Assembly: GCA_038093975.1 (NCBI GenBank)
Contig: JBBPTG010000428.1
Location: forward strand, 1-14,124
Reading direction: 5' to 3'
Length of the DNA: 14,124 nt
From: Chalciporus piperatus
Taxonomy: Eukaryota; Basidiomycota; Agaricomycetes; Boletales; Boletaceae
The position numbers and the translations under genes were made by a program. The notes under the pieces were generated by a model, which had not been told where the DNA came from, did no database searches, and saw nothing but the letters and a program-made list of their open reading frames with translations. Shown one piece after another: positions 1 to 9,192 of this stretch (its first letter is position 1; each line of letters opens with the position of its first letter).

Positions 1-2006
1 CGCATCTTGACGGCTTCTCAGACAAGGCAAAGTCGGTAATCAAATATCGACTGTTTCATTATTGCATGAAGACGATGCTTACCTCACTTGCCACGGCAGG
101 AGAACAGGGGTTGACCATGACGTGCGCTGATGCCGTCGTGAGACATGTCTGGCCAATCCTTGCCGCGTATGTGGCCGATTACCCAGAGCAGTGCCTCGTC
201 GCATGTTGTATGGAGAACCGATGTCCACTCTGCGAGGTCAGCCCTACAGCTCGAGGGGATAATGTGCCAGCACCTAAACACGATCAAACAGCAACAATAC
301 GCCTACTCCAACACCACGTGGAAGATTCCGCATCCACCCCGACGACGAAGGAAGTGTTCAAGACACTCGGTTTGCGAGCCATCTACCCTCCGTTTTGGAT
401 GTTTATGCCATATTGCGACATCTTCACGGCATTTACACCGGACCTACTTCATCAGTTGCATAAGGGTGTATTCAAGGATCACCTCGTTAAATGGTGCACG
501 ACCATTATTGGGGAGAAGGAGGTGGATGCACGGTTCAAAGCGATGACGTCGCATCCAGGCCTTCGACACTTCAAAAACAGAATCTCGTCAGTATCGCAGT
601 GGACAGGCAAGGAGCATAAGGAGATGCAGAAAGTATTCGTTGGGTTAGTGGCGAGTGGCCAGGATGCACGTCTCACGAAAGCCGCACGCGCGGTCGTCGA
701 CTTCGTCTACTACTCCAGCCTGCAGTGCCATACCACTGAGACCCTTTCAGCTCTCCAAGCATCCCTGAATACCTTTCACGAGTCCAAAGACATCTTCATC
801 GAGCTTGGGGGGCGGCAGTCGACGCATTTCAATATTCCGAAGATTCATGCCATGCAACACTACGTCGACCTAATCAAACGTTTCGGGTCAGCGGACGGTT
901 TCAACACAGAATCTCCCGAACGCTTGCATATCGATTATGCGAAAGAGGCCTACCGCGCAACTAACAAGAAGGACTTCATCATTCAAATGACCGTTTGGTT
1001 GCGTCGCCAAGAGGCGGTGGACCATTATGCTTTGTTTCTGGATTGGTGTCGACAAAAAACAAGGAGCGGGTTGGAAGCGGCGGCTGGTGGAGCAGACGGT
1101 CGTGAGGGTGAGGAGATAGCGGATGAGTTGATGGAGGAAGTTGGGGAGAGCAGCGAGGTGGACAACACGACAGTCGTGGTTGGGACCGTAGCCGCACAAA
1201 GGGCGACTAACACAGCAGCACGAGGCATCACGTTATCGGAGGTTCCGAGCCACCATCCTCCTCACCTTCGTAATATTACGGCAAGCAAAATAATTGCTGA
1301 CCAACATGCCACCCGGTTCCTTTCCTCATTGCAAGCTTACCTCACAGCCCATCATCTCCCATTCACTCCACGGCCATTTGATACCTTCAACCTTTTCGCG
1401 CGGCTGGTCTTCAAACTCCCAGCAATCCCGGGAGTGACACAAGCTAGCAAATTGATGAATGTTGTACGAGCATCACCCCCACGTCCAGCTCGTTTGCGAT
1501 GTGCTGCAGAGCCTGCTCACCTGGACTTTGCCCTTGTTCGTTCACCAGAAGCTAATCGTGCCACGGAGGGCACAGCACTCGAAGGTAAGTGGACCTAACC
1601 GCTCGCTGGCGGTATTTGTGTGATAACGATGCTCTCTTCAGGACTTCGCATTGCACAAATTTGCGCCATCTTTGCCATTCCCGATTATTATCCTGCTGCG
1701 GCCCAATCAACCATCAAGCAGCCATTAGCATACATCGAATGGTTCACGCCATTCAGGGCCAAGGACCCACATAGCGGGATGTACATGGTTTCGCGGTCGT
1801 CACGGATGCACCAACGACACGGAGAGGTGATTCCTGTCGAGAACATTGTACGGAGTTGCCATCTAATACCAGATTTTGGACACGAGAAGGACCCAGGCTG
1901 GTCAACAGTTAATGTAGCAATGGCATGCGACCACTTTTTCGTCAATCCTTACATAGACACACACATGTTCAGTTTAATCAAGTTGGGACGCCACAATTGC
2001 ATTTAG
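1..2006 (+). CDS. Plavaka-type DDE transposase, 3' part, one intron
   Basis: The frame is open from base 3, so the gene continues off the left edge. The first in-frame ATG at 66 is internal: upstream codons (HLDGFSDK...RLFHYC) read as the same protein. Exon 1 ends at 1584; intron 1585-1641 (57 nt, GTAAGT...CTTCAG) removes the in-frame stop at 1596 and keeps frame; exon 2 ends at TAG 2004-2006. About 648 residues lie in the window. Recognisable Plavaka signatures in order are FPILAAYVADYPEQCLVACC-like with a CPLC pair, DLLHQLHKGVFKDHLVKW, TESPERLHIDYAKEAYRATN followed by QMTVWLRRQE, and a C-terminal module with LAYIEWFTPF, SRSSR and ENIVRSCHLIPDFG. The family is a CMC/CACTA-related cut-and-paste transposase common in basidiomycetes. 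The N-terminal zinc finger and first catalytic Asp would lie outside the window. No internal stop or frameshift was seen here; activity is unknown. Confidence 0.88.
1585..1641 (+). other. Intron of the Plavaka transposase gene
   Basis: The donor is GTAAGT at 1585 and the acceptor TTCAG ends at 1641. The length is 57 nt, divisible by three, but the intron holds an in-frame TAA at 1596-1598, so it must be removed for full-length protein. The split codon GGA joins ...TALEG to LRIAQICAIFAIP, which matches the expected C-terminal Plavaka module. This is a gene-model inference without RNA support. Confidence 0.8.
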
Positions 2007-2033
2007 ACGACACGGAACATGACATGGATACTA

Positions 2034-2880
2034 CTAATCATCTGTCAGAATGGTCTGAAGTGCTCGGAGGTGCACAACACGCTGAAGCGCTTGGAGGTGG
2101 AGGGAGCGCTGTGAGTAGAGTTAGCAGGTTAGTTACACAGCGGTGACATGTACATACATCGACGGCGGCACACCACCGGATGAGTGGGATTTGCTGTGTG
2201 AAAAGGTCAGTCTTGCGCGGGATTCACAACGGAGCATCAGATGTACATTGGCATGATTGAGCACTTCTTCGAAGGCCAGCAACGTGAAATTCTTGATGAT
2301 GTGGTGGGCAAGACAGTTCTCAGGCAAGACGATGTTGAGTTGATAGTCGAGCCAAGAAGGGCGGGAATCGGGATCGCCTGAACCCCACGTGTCTATCACA
2401 ACGGGAGGGCTTCACCAGAATGACATGGAGATATCACCACGACGGTCGCTAACGTACGCCTCTGCAATAAAGAGATGGCGATGATCACACTAAACGACTA
2501 TGTAGCCGATTGATAGGAGAGAGTATGGGGATGACTTACATGATCGAAGATGTGCAGGCTGCGGCAGCGCATCAGGTTCGGGGGAATATCGAGTGATGGG
2601 TTGCTGATGGATATCACGGATTGATTGAATATCGCGAGGGCAAATCGCACCTAAAAGTTCTGTGAGTATGATTTGCAGGTCATAGAGCACTGCTGGAAGG
2701 AGAACGGCTGACAGAGCTTGGTACTGGGATGTCTGAGATGTGGTCGTCAAGAGGCGAGCCCGTGGCATGGCGATCGGGAGACGAGAAGTCCAACTCGAAC
2801 ACTTCATAGGCTGAGCCTGGCGAGGAGAGAGGTGTAGCTGGATAGGAGCGGGTTTGGCCATGTGTGGAGGAGCCGCTCAT
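2034..2880 (-). pseudogene. Unrecognised four-exon gene with one in-frame stop, convergent to the Plavaka transposase
   Basis: Read on the minus strand: exon 1 2880-2725 (starts MSGSSTHGQTRSYP), exon 2 2650-2540 (VRFALAIFNQ...LHIFDH), exon 3 2459-2154 (AYVSDRRGD...GGVPPSMY), exon 4 2108-2034 (RSLHLQALQ...ILTDD, TAG). All three introns are phase 0. Donors are GTACCA, GTAAGT and GTACAT; acceptors are TTTTAG, GCAGAG and ACTCACAG; the last intron has CTAAC branch-like motifs. Exon 3 carries TGA at 2414-2412 between MSFW and SPPVVIDTW. A CGA to TGA transition is one simple origin, so I call it a pseudogene, about 215 residues without that stop. The product has a Ser/Pro-rich start and a mostly helical-looking end (LNIVLPENCLAHHIIKNF, FEEVLNHANVHLMLR). 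I do not recognise the family. Its stop lies 27 bp past the transposase stop, suggesting both belong to one mobile element. The first donor is the least certain; GTCAGC at 2712 is an alternative. Confidence 0.55.
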
Positions 2881-3294
2881 GGTAGAAGTAAGCCGCTACG
2901 TGGGACTGTGAGGACTTGAAAAAACTTGAAAGTGTAGACGAAGTACCACGCGAAGTCCGCTCGACAGTTTGGTCTTCACGGCCGAGTCCGACGAACATAT
3001 AGTAGCAACCCACGGCCCGGGTCGCCACTGGGATCCTGCCAGTGCGGCGGCATGGCCTACATGGCTAGGCGGGCTATGATTTCTAGGCGAGATTGATGAA
3101 GGGTGTGGTGTTGGCAGGTCGAAAGCCTTCATGGCAGATGAAGGCCGGGTAGTCCCGCTAGTAGCGCATAGTAGATGGATGGCTATATTGGGCTACATAG
3201 CAGGCATGTGACTATGTTTGCCTATGTAGCATCGGGCATGCTATGTAGGACAGAGGCGTTTCCAGATGATTGATATTGCACATCCATACATGTC
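2881..3294. other. Non-coding stretch upstream of the accessory pseudogene
   Basis: This stretch holds no convincing gene. Short minus-strand frames here have no recognisable content and differ in frame from the pseudogene. It would include the promoter of the pseudogene; no clear TATA box was found close to the ATG at 2880. It also includes the CTATGTAG cluster. Confidence 0.4.
3193..3248. repeat. Inverted CTATGTAG motifs, possible subterminal repeat of the Plavaka element
   Basis: CTACATAG occurs at 3193-3200 and its reverse complement CTATGTAG at 3222-3229 and 3241-3248. The contexts are extended: CTACATAGCAGGCATG on one side, GCATGCTATGTAG on the other. Short inverted motif clusters just inside the termini are usual for CACTA-related elements. 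The actual terminus and target duplication were not identified, and the left end is outside the window. Confidence 0.35.
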
Positions 3295-4547
3295 CGCTTT
3301 TTTGACATTTTGACATCACCATGTCATTCTATATTCTATATCCATGTCTATATGGTAAATACATGCATCACCTGTCATATAGCACACTCCTAGACATGTT
3401 GTGGAAGCCACAATGTTGAATTTTCCATATGTCAGGCAATGTCTCCTAAGTTCTCACTCTCTTTCCCACGCATTTTTGATGTTTGTTTCACATCTCCCTG
3501 CTTCAATTCTGGGTGGATAAGGTCAGGAAGGTGAGGGGGGATGGGGTACAATATATATCATGAGCACCTGTAGTCAGATTTAATATATATGTCATGGATC
3601 CTTTTGTATACCCCTATCAGTCAAAAGGTGAAAAATGCGCCCTACCATGCTCTGGAAATGCTCCAGGAGGGGGAGACATGGTCGACTGAAGGGAAATAGT
3701 GCTAGGATGACTGCACAGACCGCTCTGACACACCCCAGCCATCAGGAGAGCCTGCCAGAGCCAAAAGGGGGTCAGGGGGTGACTGTACTGTATCAAATCT
3801 GGCTTTGCTCCTTGACTTCTGGGCTGCTGATATGATGTACATACATATGAACCCTTGTTGGGGATGTAGCTTCCAGGCCCTCAGGTTGAATATGTCAAAA
3901 ATGCGGTTATGTTTTCTGTTTTCTCACTATTTAATCAGATTTGTCATACAGAAACATTCAGGGGACTTCCTGATGACCCAGAAGGGTGGGGGGGGACTTG
4001 TATACATCTATTCCACATGTTGGAATACCATCAGCATCATTGTGGAAGCCAGGGTGGTGTATATGACATTTGTTGCAGCCAGTCTCCTATGTTTTCAGCC
4101 CCTTTCCCACGCTTTTTTATGCATGTTGATTCATTCATTGCTGCTTCAATTCTGCATGGGGAGTCTCAGGATTGTAGGGGATCATTGGGTACAATATATA
4201 CTCCATGTCCATATAGCCATCTCCCTGTAAATATGTCTGGAACAATGTATATACCCCTATCTACCAAAAGTGAAAAATGCGCCGTGCCATGCTCTGAGCA
4301 GGATTGGGAAGGGCTAGGATTGATAGAACCCAAGCCTATGATGTGTTTGATGAAGCCCCAACCCTACAAAACCATTCCTGACAGCAGCAAACCCTGCCAG
4401 AGCCAAAAGGGGGTCAGGGGGAGAATGTGCTGTATCTTTGCCAGCTTGCCACCCAGCCCCTTGGGCTTTTGATATGTTCTACATACATATGAAGAGTGCC
4501 TGGGCATGTACTTTGCAAGGCTATATGTCAAATATGTCAAAAAAGCG
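3295..4547. repeat. Non-coding element: two diverged direct copies, bounded by an inverted pair
   Basis: Copy 1 (about 3401-3930) and copy 2 (about 4042-4570) align at a steady offset of 640-643 bp. Anchors are GTGGAAGCCA at 3401 and 4042, CCCCTATC at 3611 and 4254, CCTGCCAGAGCCAAAAGGGG at 3751 and 4393, GATATG...TACATACATATGAA at 3829 and 4471, and AATATGTCAA at 3891 and 4531. Between anchors the copies are strongly diverged. The outer ends carry an imperfect inverted pair: CGCTTTTTTGACATTTTGACAT at 3295-3316 and its complement with one extra base at 4525-4547. ORFs of up to 187 codons cross the region, but none is conserved between the copies and none resembles a known protein. It could be an old non-autonomous transposon or a diverged tandem duplication. 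Confidence 0.5.
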
Positions 4548-4570
4548 AATATGTTTTTGTTTTTCACCCC

Positions 4571-5019
4571 TATTTTGATAGCACCATTCTATTGGACTGC
4601 AGAGCATCTATTACATAAGGCAAACAATGTATTATGATATATATACTATATACACAACCCCCTGGGTACAGGGACAGCATGGGAGAGCAGCTGTATTGAT
4701 TTTATTGTGGTGACAACATATCTTTGGGAGATATCCCAAAATGGATGCAAAGAAGCAGTGGTGGTGACATTTAATTGTACCTGACCGCTTCTGGGCTGCT
4801 TATGTAATCATCATTGAAGCGGCCTACCCCTATGCTCTCCTGTGCCTGCTCATGTGACCAAAAAAATTTCACTGCCAGCTTATGTAATTGGAAAAGCGGC
4901 TGTACAGGCTGCCTATAGCTGGCTACCTAAATGGGCATTTACCAGTTGCCAGCATATTTGTCAACGAGTCCACTGGCCATTACCAGTATATTAGGTCAAA
5001 TCTAGCAACAAGGGGTGCT
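4571..5019. other. Intergenic, AT-rich, no gene seen
   Basis: The stretch contains a TATA-rich tract near 4630-4655 and two short direct repeats of the form GCTTATGTAAT followed by AAGCGGC, near 4798 and 4878. No coding region is supported. Confidence 0.45.
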
Positions 5020-5211
5020 CCACTGACGACAACGCTGCTGACGAGAGACGACACAACACACGCAATCACATGCATTGTGTTCTTTCTCGTCTCGTCCTCA
5101 CCCTCGCCCTCAGACGACGACGAGAACGAGACAAAACAACACATGTGATCGTGTGTCGTTCTCATTCTTGTTTCCTCGTCCTTTCCTCGTCCTTCACCCT
5201 CGCGCTCAGAC
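5020..5211. repeat. Hairpin-unit tandem array, left part (interrupted by the LTR element)
   Basis: There are two units of roughly 100 bp. Each has a GACGACGACGAG-type purine arm, a central imperfect palindrome (for example ACACATGTGATCGTGTGT) and a TCTCGTCCTCGTC-type pyrimidine arm, ending CACCCTCGCSCTCAGAC. The array breaks at 5211 where the LTR begins and resumes at 9784. Joining 5211 to 9789 restores the unit junction CTCAGAC-GACAA, seen intact as CTCAGACGACGA near 5110. Confidence 0.7.
5207..5211. repeat. Target site duplication CAGAC, left copy
   Basis: CAGAC precedes the 5' LTR and is repeated exactly at 9784-9788 after the 3' LTR. A 5-bp duplication is typical of LTR retrotransposon integration. 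Confidence 0.9.
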
Positions 5212-5425
5212 TGTTACGAACGCTCAGTTCCTTATCCTAGTCTTTCCTACACTTCACTACGCTTACTACGTTTCTCTTTCACTTTTGGACTTAGTCGCTT
5301 TCTCTCCCTTTTCTGTTATCTTATCTTATCAAGATCACATCACGTGACCTGCTGACATCAGCTAGGTCTAGCCTTTCGCTTACGTAACGTGGCTGTGCGT
5401 GGCTGTGCATCTTCCCCACTGTCCA

Positions 5426-5557
5426 TGACTCATACCGAGTCACCATGACTCAGACTCTTAATGACTCATTATGACTCACCGTGACTCATACTGACTCATA
5501 CTGACTCATCTCGCTTCCTAGTCATATACGCTATTGGCTGTTACTCGCCATGACTCA
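5426..5557 (+). promoter_or_regulatory. Array of eight TGACTCA (Gcn4/AP-1-type bZIP) sites in U3
   Basis: Perfect TGACTCA starts at 5426, 5446, 5462, 5472, 5482, 5492, 5502 and 5551. Five consecutive copies are exactly 10 bp apart, about one helical turn. In fungi this heptamer is the core site of Gcn4/Cpc1-type bZIP activators (amino-acid starvation control). Position about 70-200 bp upstream of the TATA box fits an enhancer or upstream activating role. Occupancy is inferred, not shown. Confidence 0.6.
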
Positions 5558-5621
5558 TATCTAGTCATACCTAGTCATATAGTTAAGGTTTAGCCACAAC
5601 ATGTACAAACACTGTCAATAG

Positions 5622-5629
5622 TATATAAA
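5622..5629 (+). promoter_or_regulatory. LTR TATA box
   Basis: TATATAAA lies 34 nt upstream of the AGTCTTGTTCT segment that also serves as the complement of the primer site. The same spacing occurs in the 3' LTR (9590 to 9624). This supports RNA starting at about 5656. Confidence 0.7.
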
Positions 5630-5817
5630 CCTGGGTTGACAAGCACTGGCTTCCCAGTCTTGTTCTCCTGGAGTTTCCTCTTCTTTAACTTCATGGGCCA
5701 AGCGCTCCTGCTTGCCTAGTCTGATCCTCAGCTCTAGTTACTGAGTTGATGTGGTTCCACTAGGGCATGTTGTCTGATGATAGCGCTAGCTCATTGATTG
5801 AGTTGAGTCGTTTCATT

Positions 5818-5828
5818 AGAACAAGACT
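5818..5828 (+). other. Self-priming primer binding site
   Basis: AGAACAAGACT begins two bases after the 5' LTR and is the exact reverse complement of AGTCTTGTTCT at 5656-5666 and 9624-9634, the predicted RNA 5' end. No TGG start complementary to a tRNA 3' CCA end is present. In Tf1/sushi elements the first 11 nt of the RNA fold onto the primer site, are cleaved and prime minus-strand synthesis; the 11-nt length, position and TATA spacing agree with that mechanism. Confidence 0.78.
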
Positions 5829-8050
5829 ATTAAACATTCACCTTGCCTCAGTGTCTCGTCACTGCCGCACTCGTTGTACGCCACCTGCACCGTCGTCGCA
5901 AGTGGGTACCTGCGCTGCTTGTTCGCGCCTCGTCGTCGTTGCTGCCAGTCAGCTCACCATCGTCCTCATCGCTGAAGATAACTCGGTCAGCAAATCCGAC
6001 GTCATCGTCGTCGTCATCGTCGAGCTTGCAAGTCAGCTCATCATTGTCAACATCGTGGAGCCTGCCAGTCAGCTCATCACCATTGTTCACGTACATGCTC
6101 GTCGAGATCGAGCTCATCGTTGCTGCTATTGCAACAAGTACGTCATCACCGTGTTACAACCTTAGCAGAGTGCTTACCTCTGTAATCTATTGCGCTGTCG
6201 TCGCGCTCACTATCCTTGTCACCGTCGAGGCTGCCAGTCAGCTCATATCGACATCACTGTTGCTGCATCCGCAACACGTCGTCATCGTCGCCACATACTC
6301 AGACCTACCTAGCTTTGGTCGTGAGCTAAAGAGTCACTACCTAGTGTTGATGACTGCGTCATGACACTTGGATAAACTTGATCACACTGCCCGGACTCTA
6401 GGGCTAAAGAGTTGGTCGTTTGACCGTTGGCGTACGTGACACGCTCAGAGAAAGCAACTCTGTTCCCACTGCTGCACATACGGCTGTCCACCGTTCTAAA
6501 CGGGATAATGTTGCTGTTCCCCATAGTGCACAAGGGGCTCTTTGATCATTGGAGATCGCTTGGGTATTACCAATAGCCTTTGCGTGTACACATGATCCAG
6601 GTTCGCGTGATCACCTGTTGACGTCACGAATTCGCCTTCTGGCTTTTCACTTCTCATGGGTCAGCATTTAGTGCCCAGTTTCTGTTACCCATTCATCGTT
6701 GTCGTCACCCCACATCCCTATCCGCGTACATCGTCGTCGCTGTCTCGCGACTCTGCTAGAGTGTCTATCTCTACCGTGTACATCGTCGCTGTTGCTCTGC
6801 AACTATTCCCTGGCAACTAGAGTGTCTACCTCTGTTGCGCATTTCGTCGCCGTCACCCGCGAAGCCTGAAAGATAGCTTCACGATTTGTTGAACCTCACT
6901 TGGTCTTCTATACCGGTTTGGACAATCAACACGCAGTACTCTAGCAGTACCTAGAAGATCAATACCCTGAGTTATCGCAACTCACGTGCAAGAGCCGCTG
7001 CCGCTCGACTTTGTCTCCCTCGACATCTACAAGCTTGAAAGATAGCTTTACGACTTTATTGTTTAGTCGTCTCGTCACCAGTACACCACTCAACTGTTGA
7101 TTGCAAGTGGGTACCTGCGCTGTCTTCGCGCCTTGTCATCGCTGACAGTAGGTATCTACTTGTCGAGCAGCCCCGCCGCCTATCAGCGTGCCGTGTCCTC
7201 TGTCCTTCCATCGAGTGGAACTGGATACTTGATTTTCTGTTTACCGCGTTCACGACACTTCAACTGCTTTCATTGAGTTAATAACTGTTGAACACCTCAT
7301 GATGTCGAACATCATCGTACTCCGCGTCGCGTTTGTACCCCTTCCATCAAGTGGAACGGAACACTGTGTTTACCAGTCGCCCCCTTGTCCCTATCGTCGT
7401 CAGCAAGCTTGAAAGACAGCTTTACGACTTTATCATCGTTGTCACCGACACATCGCGTCAAGAACGCTGTCACTAGTGTCTATCCTACTGAGGTGTTTTC
7501 CCTCACAAGCATCATCGGAGAATCTGAGCAGGGATAATCCAACACAGTCCCTGAACGTGTCTGGAATCCAAAACTCTTGCCGCACGCTGTCTGGAATCCA
7601 AATTTGTCGAGCTGTTTTCGCTCGTTGCTTTGCGCACACCGCTGCCATGTGCATGAAATTCGAGTAGTCTGGAATCCAAATCCACAGAGCTGTTTCTGCT
7701 CATTGCTACTTGAATAGCATTGTCTAGGATCCAAACCTATTGAACTGCTTTCGCTCATCGTTATCAACCCTCACTGCTGTCTCAAGCACTCGAAGTATGG
7801 AATTGAATTCCATTGAGCTGTTGTCGCTCATCGCTCGAACAATCCCAAACCACTCGTCGTTTCGGTTATCTGTGAAGAAACCTACAGAAACCGTGAATTT
7901 TTTTTACTGGGGGGATTGTCAAGATCACATGAAACTCCTACTTCCATCGAGTATTGAGAAGGCCGATCGGGCCAAAGAACCATAGAGTTCCTCTGTGGGT
8001 TCACCGTAGGGTTTGGTTCTCCGTAGGGTTTGTCTGGAATCCAAACCAAA

Positions 8051-8064
8051 GAGAGGAGGTAGTG
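8051..8064 (+). repeat. Internal copy of the polypurine tract
   Basis: GAGAGGAGGTAGTG here is identical to 9181-9194 at the 3' LTR border, and both are preceded by a TCTGGAAT block (8033 and 9163). It may be a second plus-strand priming site or the mark of an inserted segment between two copies. Confidence 0.6.
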
Positions 8065-8850
8065 GAATGGTAGTGACACGATGAAGTGTTGCGGGAATGC
8101 ACACGAAGATGTGTTACCAATGAACACCAATGGAACGTGAAGTGACACAAGCACAAAGTGTTATGGCAATGACACAAGTGTTACGACAGGTGTTACGACA
8201 AGTGACACACTATGAACACGCTAGTGTGAAGAGTACAAGAGAGTACCAAGAGTACGAACAATAATGGTGCTAACCATAATCATTTTCTTCGCTCAAAATC
8301 TCTTTCTCTCGCCCAAATTCCAAGCTGCAGTCGCTGGAAGAACCCAAATCTCTACCGAGAACGCGCATTTCTGAGGATTTCACAATCTTCACGCTCATCA
8401 CCACTCGCTTTAGCACTCGCTGCTACAATTCTCATTGACACACTCGAGAAACGTGTTGATACAATCCAAGGAAACCTTTCTTACAAGGTTAGAACCTTAC
8501 ACAATCGCAAATCTGATTGGTCGGAACGCTATATGCTTGAAGCTTCCATATCCCATGACGAACACAAGGTGAATTACATCATTGATTCATGCTTACAAGG
8601 TCAAAACCTGAAATGCCTTGCGCATTGAAAGCTATGCGAAATCTACTCGCACGTGAAAACCAAGGTCTATTCTTGACATTGCACTGGATGCAATTAGAAT
8701 TTCCCACGCTACACATCCGTCCACCCTGCGCTTACACAGCATGACTCAGAATTCTATTCGAGTCACAATTGCAACTGCATGACAGTCGATCGAGTCAGAC
8801 TGACGATGAAAACATCAATTGATTGGAAACCGTGCCGAGAACCGAAAAGG

Positions 8851-8857
8851 TATAAAG
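8851..8857 (+). promoter_or_regulatory. TATA-like box inside the LTR element
   Basis: TATAAAG lies 64 nt upstream of an ATG at 8915, with a pyrimidine/CATC-rich stretch between. An ATTGG (inverted CCAAT) lies near 8516 and a TGACTCA near 8743. The arrangement resembles a fungal RNA polymerase II promoter, but function is inference. Confidence 0.3.
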
Positions 8858-8914
8858 AGTGATGTTTTACGCTCTTGCTCTCCATTCACATCCATCATTG
8901 AAACAATCATCACA

Positions 8915-9181
8915 ATGAACTCACACGCCTTCGCCGCTGTCGTTCGCAATGTCGTCGCTCGCAACTATCGCAATGCTCGCACTCGCAGATACGTTGTCAT
9001 CATCACATGCTGTTTTGCATTTCAAATATCCCAATTCCAGATTCTGAGAATCCTACCACCCATCCCCATCATCATGATTCTGGATATCATCATCATCATC
9101 GCCGTTCATTGCACAATGTTTGTGCTGCTTCACAGGTTGATATCCTTGCAAGGTCTTGATCGTCTGGAATACGATCCATAG
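8915..9181 (+). CDS. Small hydrophobic ORF at the 3' end of the LTR element, function unknown
   Basis: This is an 88-residue frame. I chose the ATG at 8915 because it has a good context (ATCACAATGAAC) and follows a TATA-like box; an in-frame ATG at 8819 would add 32 residues. The N-terminus is basic (VVRNVVARNYRNARTRRY). It is followed by two hydrophobic stretches, VVIITCCFAF and IPIIMILDIIIIIAVH, that could be membrane segments, though part is encoded by an ATC/ATCATC run. The stop overlaps the start of the polypurine tract. No family is recognised. It could be the truncated start of a captured host gene, or a chance frame. Confidence 0.25.
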   Translation: MNSHAFAAVVRNVVARNYRNARTRRYVVIITCCFAFQISQFQILRILPPIPIIMILDIIIIIAVHCTMFVLLHRLISLQGLDRLEYDP

Positions 9182-9192
9182 AGAGGAGGTAG
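9180..9192 (+). other. Polypurine tract
   Basis: AGAGAGGAGGTAG abuts the 3' LTR start at 9193. All bases but one are purines, the usual primer for plus-strand DNA synthesis in LTR elements. Confidence 0.82.

Larger units (their letters stand above)
5212..5815 (+). repeat. 5' LTR (604 bp)
   Basis: It aligns end to end with 9193-9783. Predicted layout: U3 from 5212 to about 5655 with the TGACTCA array and a TATA box; R begins about 5656 at AGTCTTGTTCT; R and U5 run to 5815. A CACGTGA E-box-like site lies near 5340. Confidence 0.93.
5816..9192 (+). other. Non-coding interior of the LTR element with repeated segments
   Basis: No retrotransposon protein can be read here in any frame. The interior is full of short direct repeats. 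Variants of GCCAGTCAGCTCA occur near 5944, 6030, 6064 and 6233. GCAAGTGGGTACCTGCGCTG is exact at 5898-5917 and 7103-7122. CTTGAAAGATAGCTTTACGA variants occur near 6865, 7033 and 7407. GTCTGGAATCCAAA starts at 7559, 7589, 7667, 7722 (one variant) and 8032, followed in some copies by GAGCTGTTTTCGCTCAT. Gln/Ser/Val-rich frames between 5767 and 6364 follow TCGTCGTC runs and are not taken as genes. Confidence 0.6.

Noticed and set aside
3805..4472. Plus-strand frames of 141 and 187 codons
   Set aside because: They lie in the duplicated non-coding region, overlap each other in different frames, and are not preserved between the two repeat copies.
5767..6364. Overlapping plus-strand frames of 132 and 173 codons rich in Ser, Val and Ile
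   Set aside because: They follow TCGTCGTC and GTCAGCTCATC repeats inside the non-coding interior of the LTR element; the residue pattern is that of a repeat and both frames are open only because of it.
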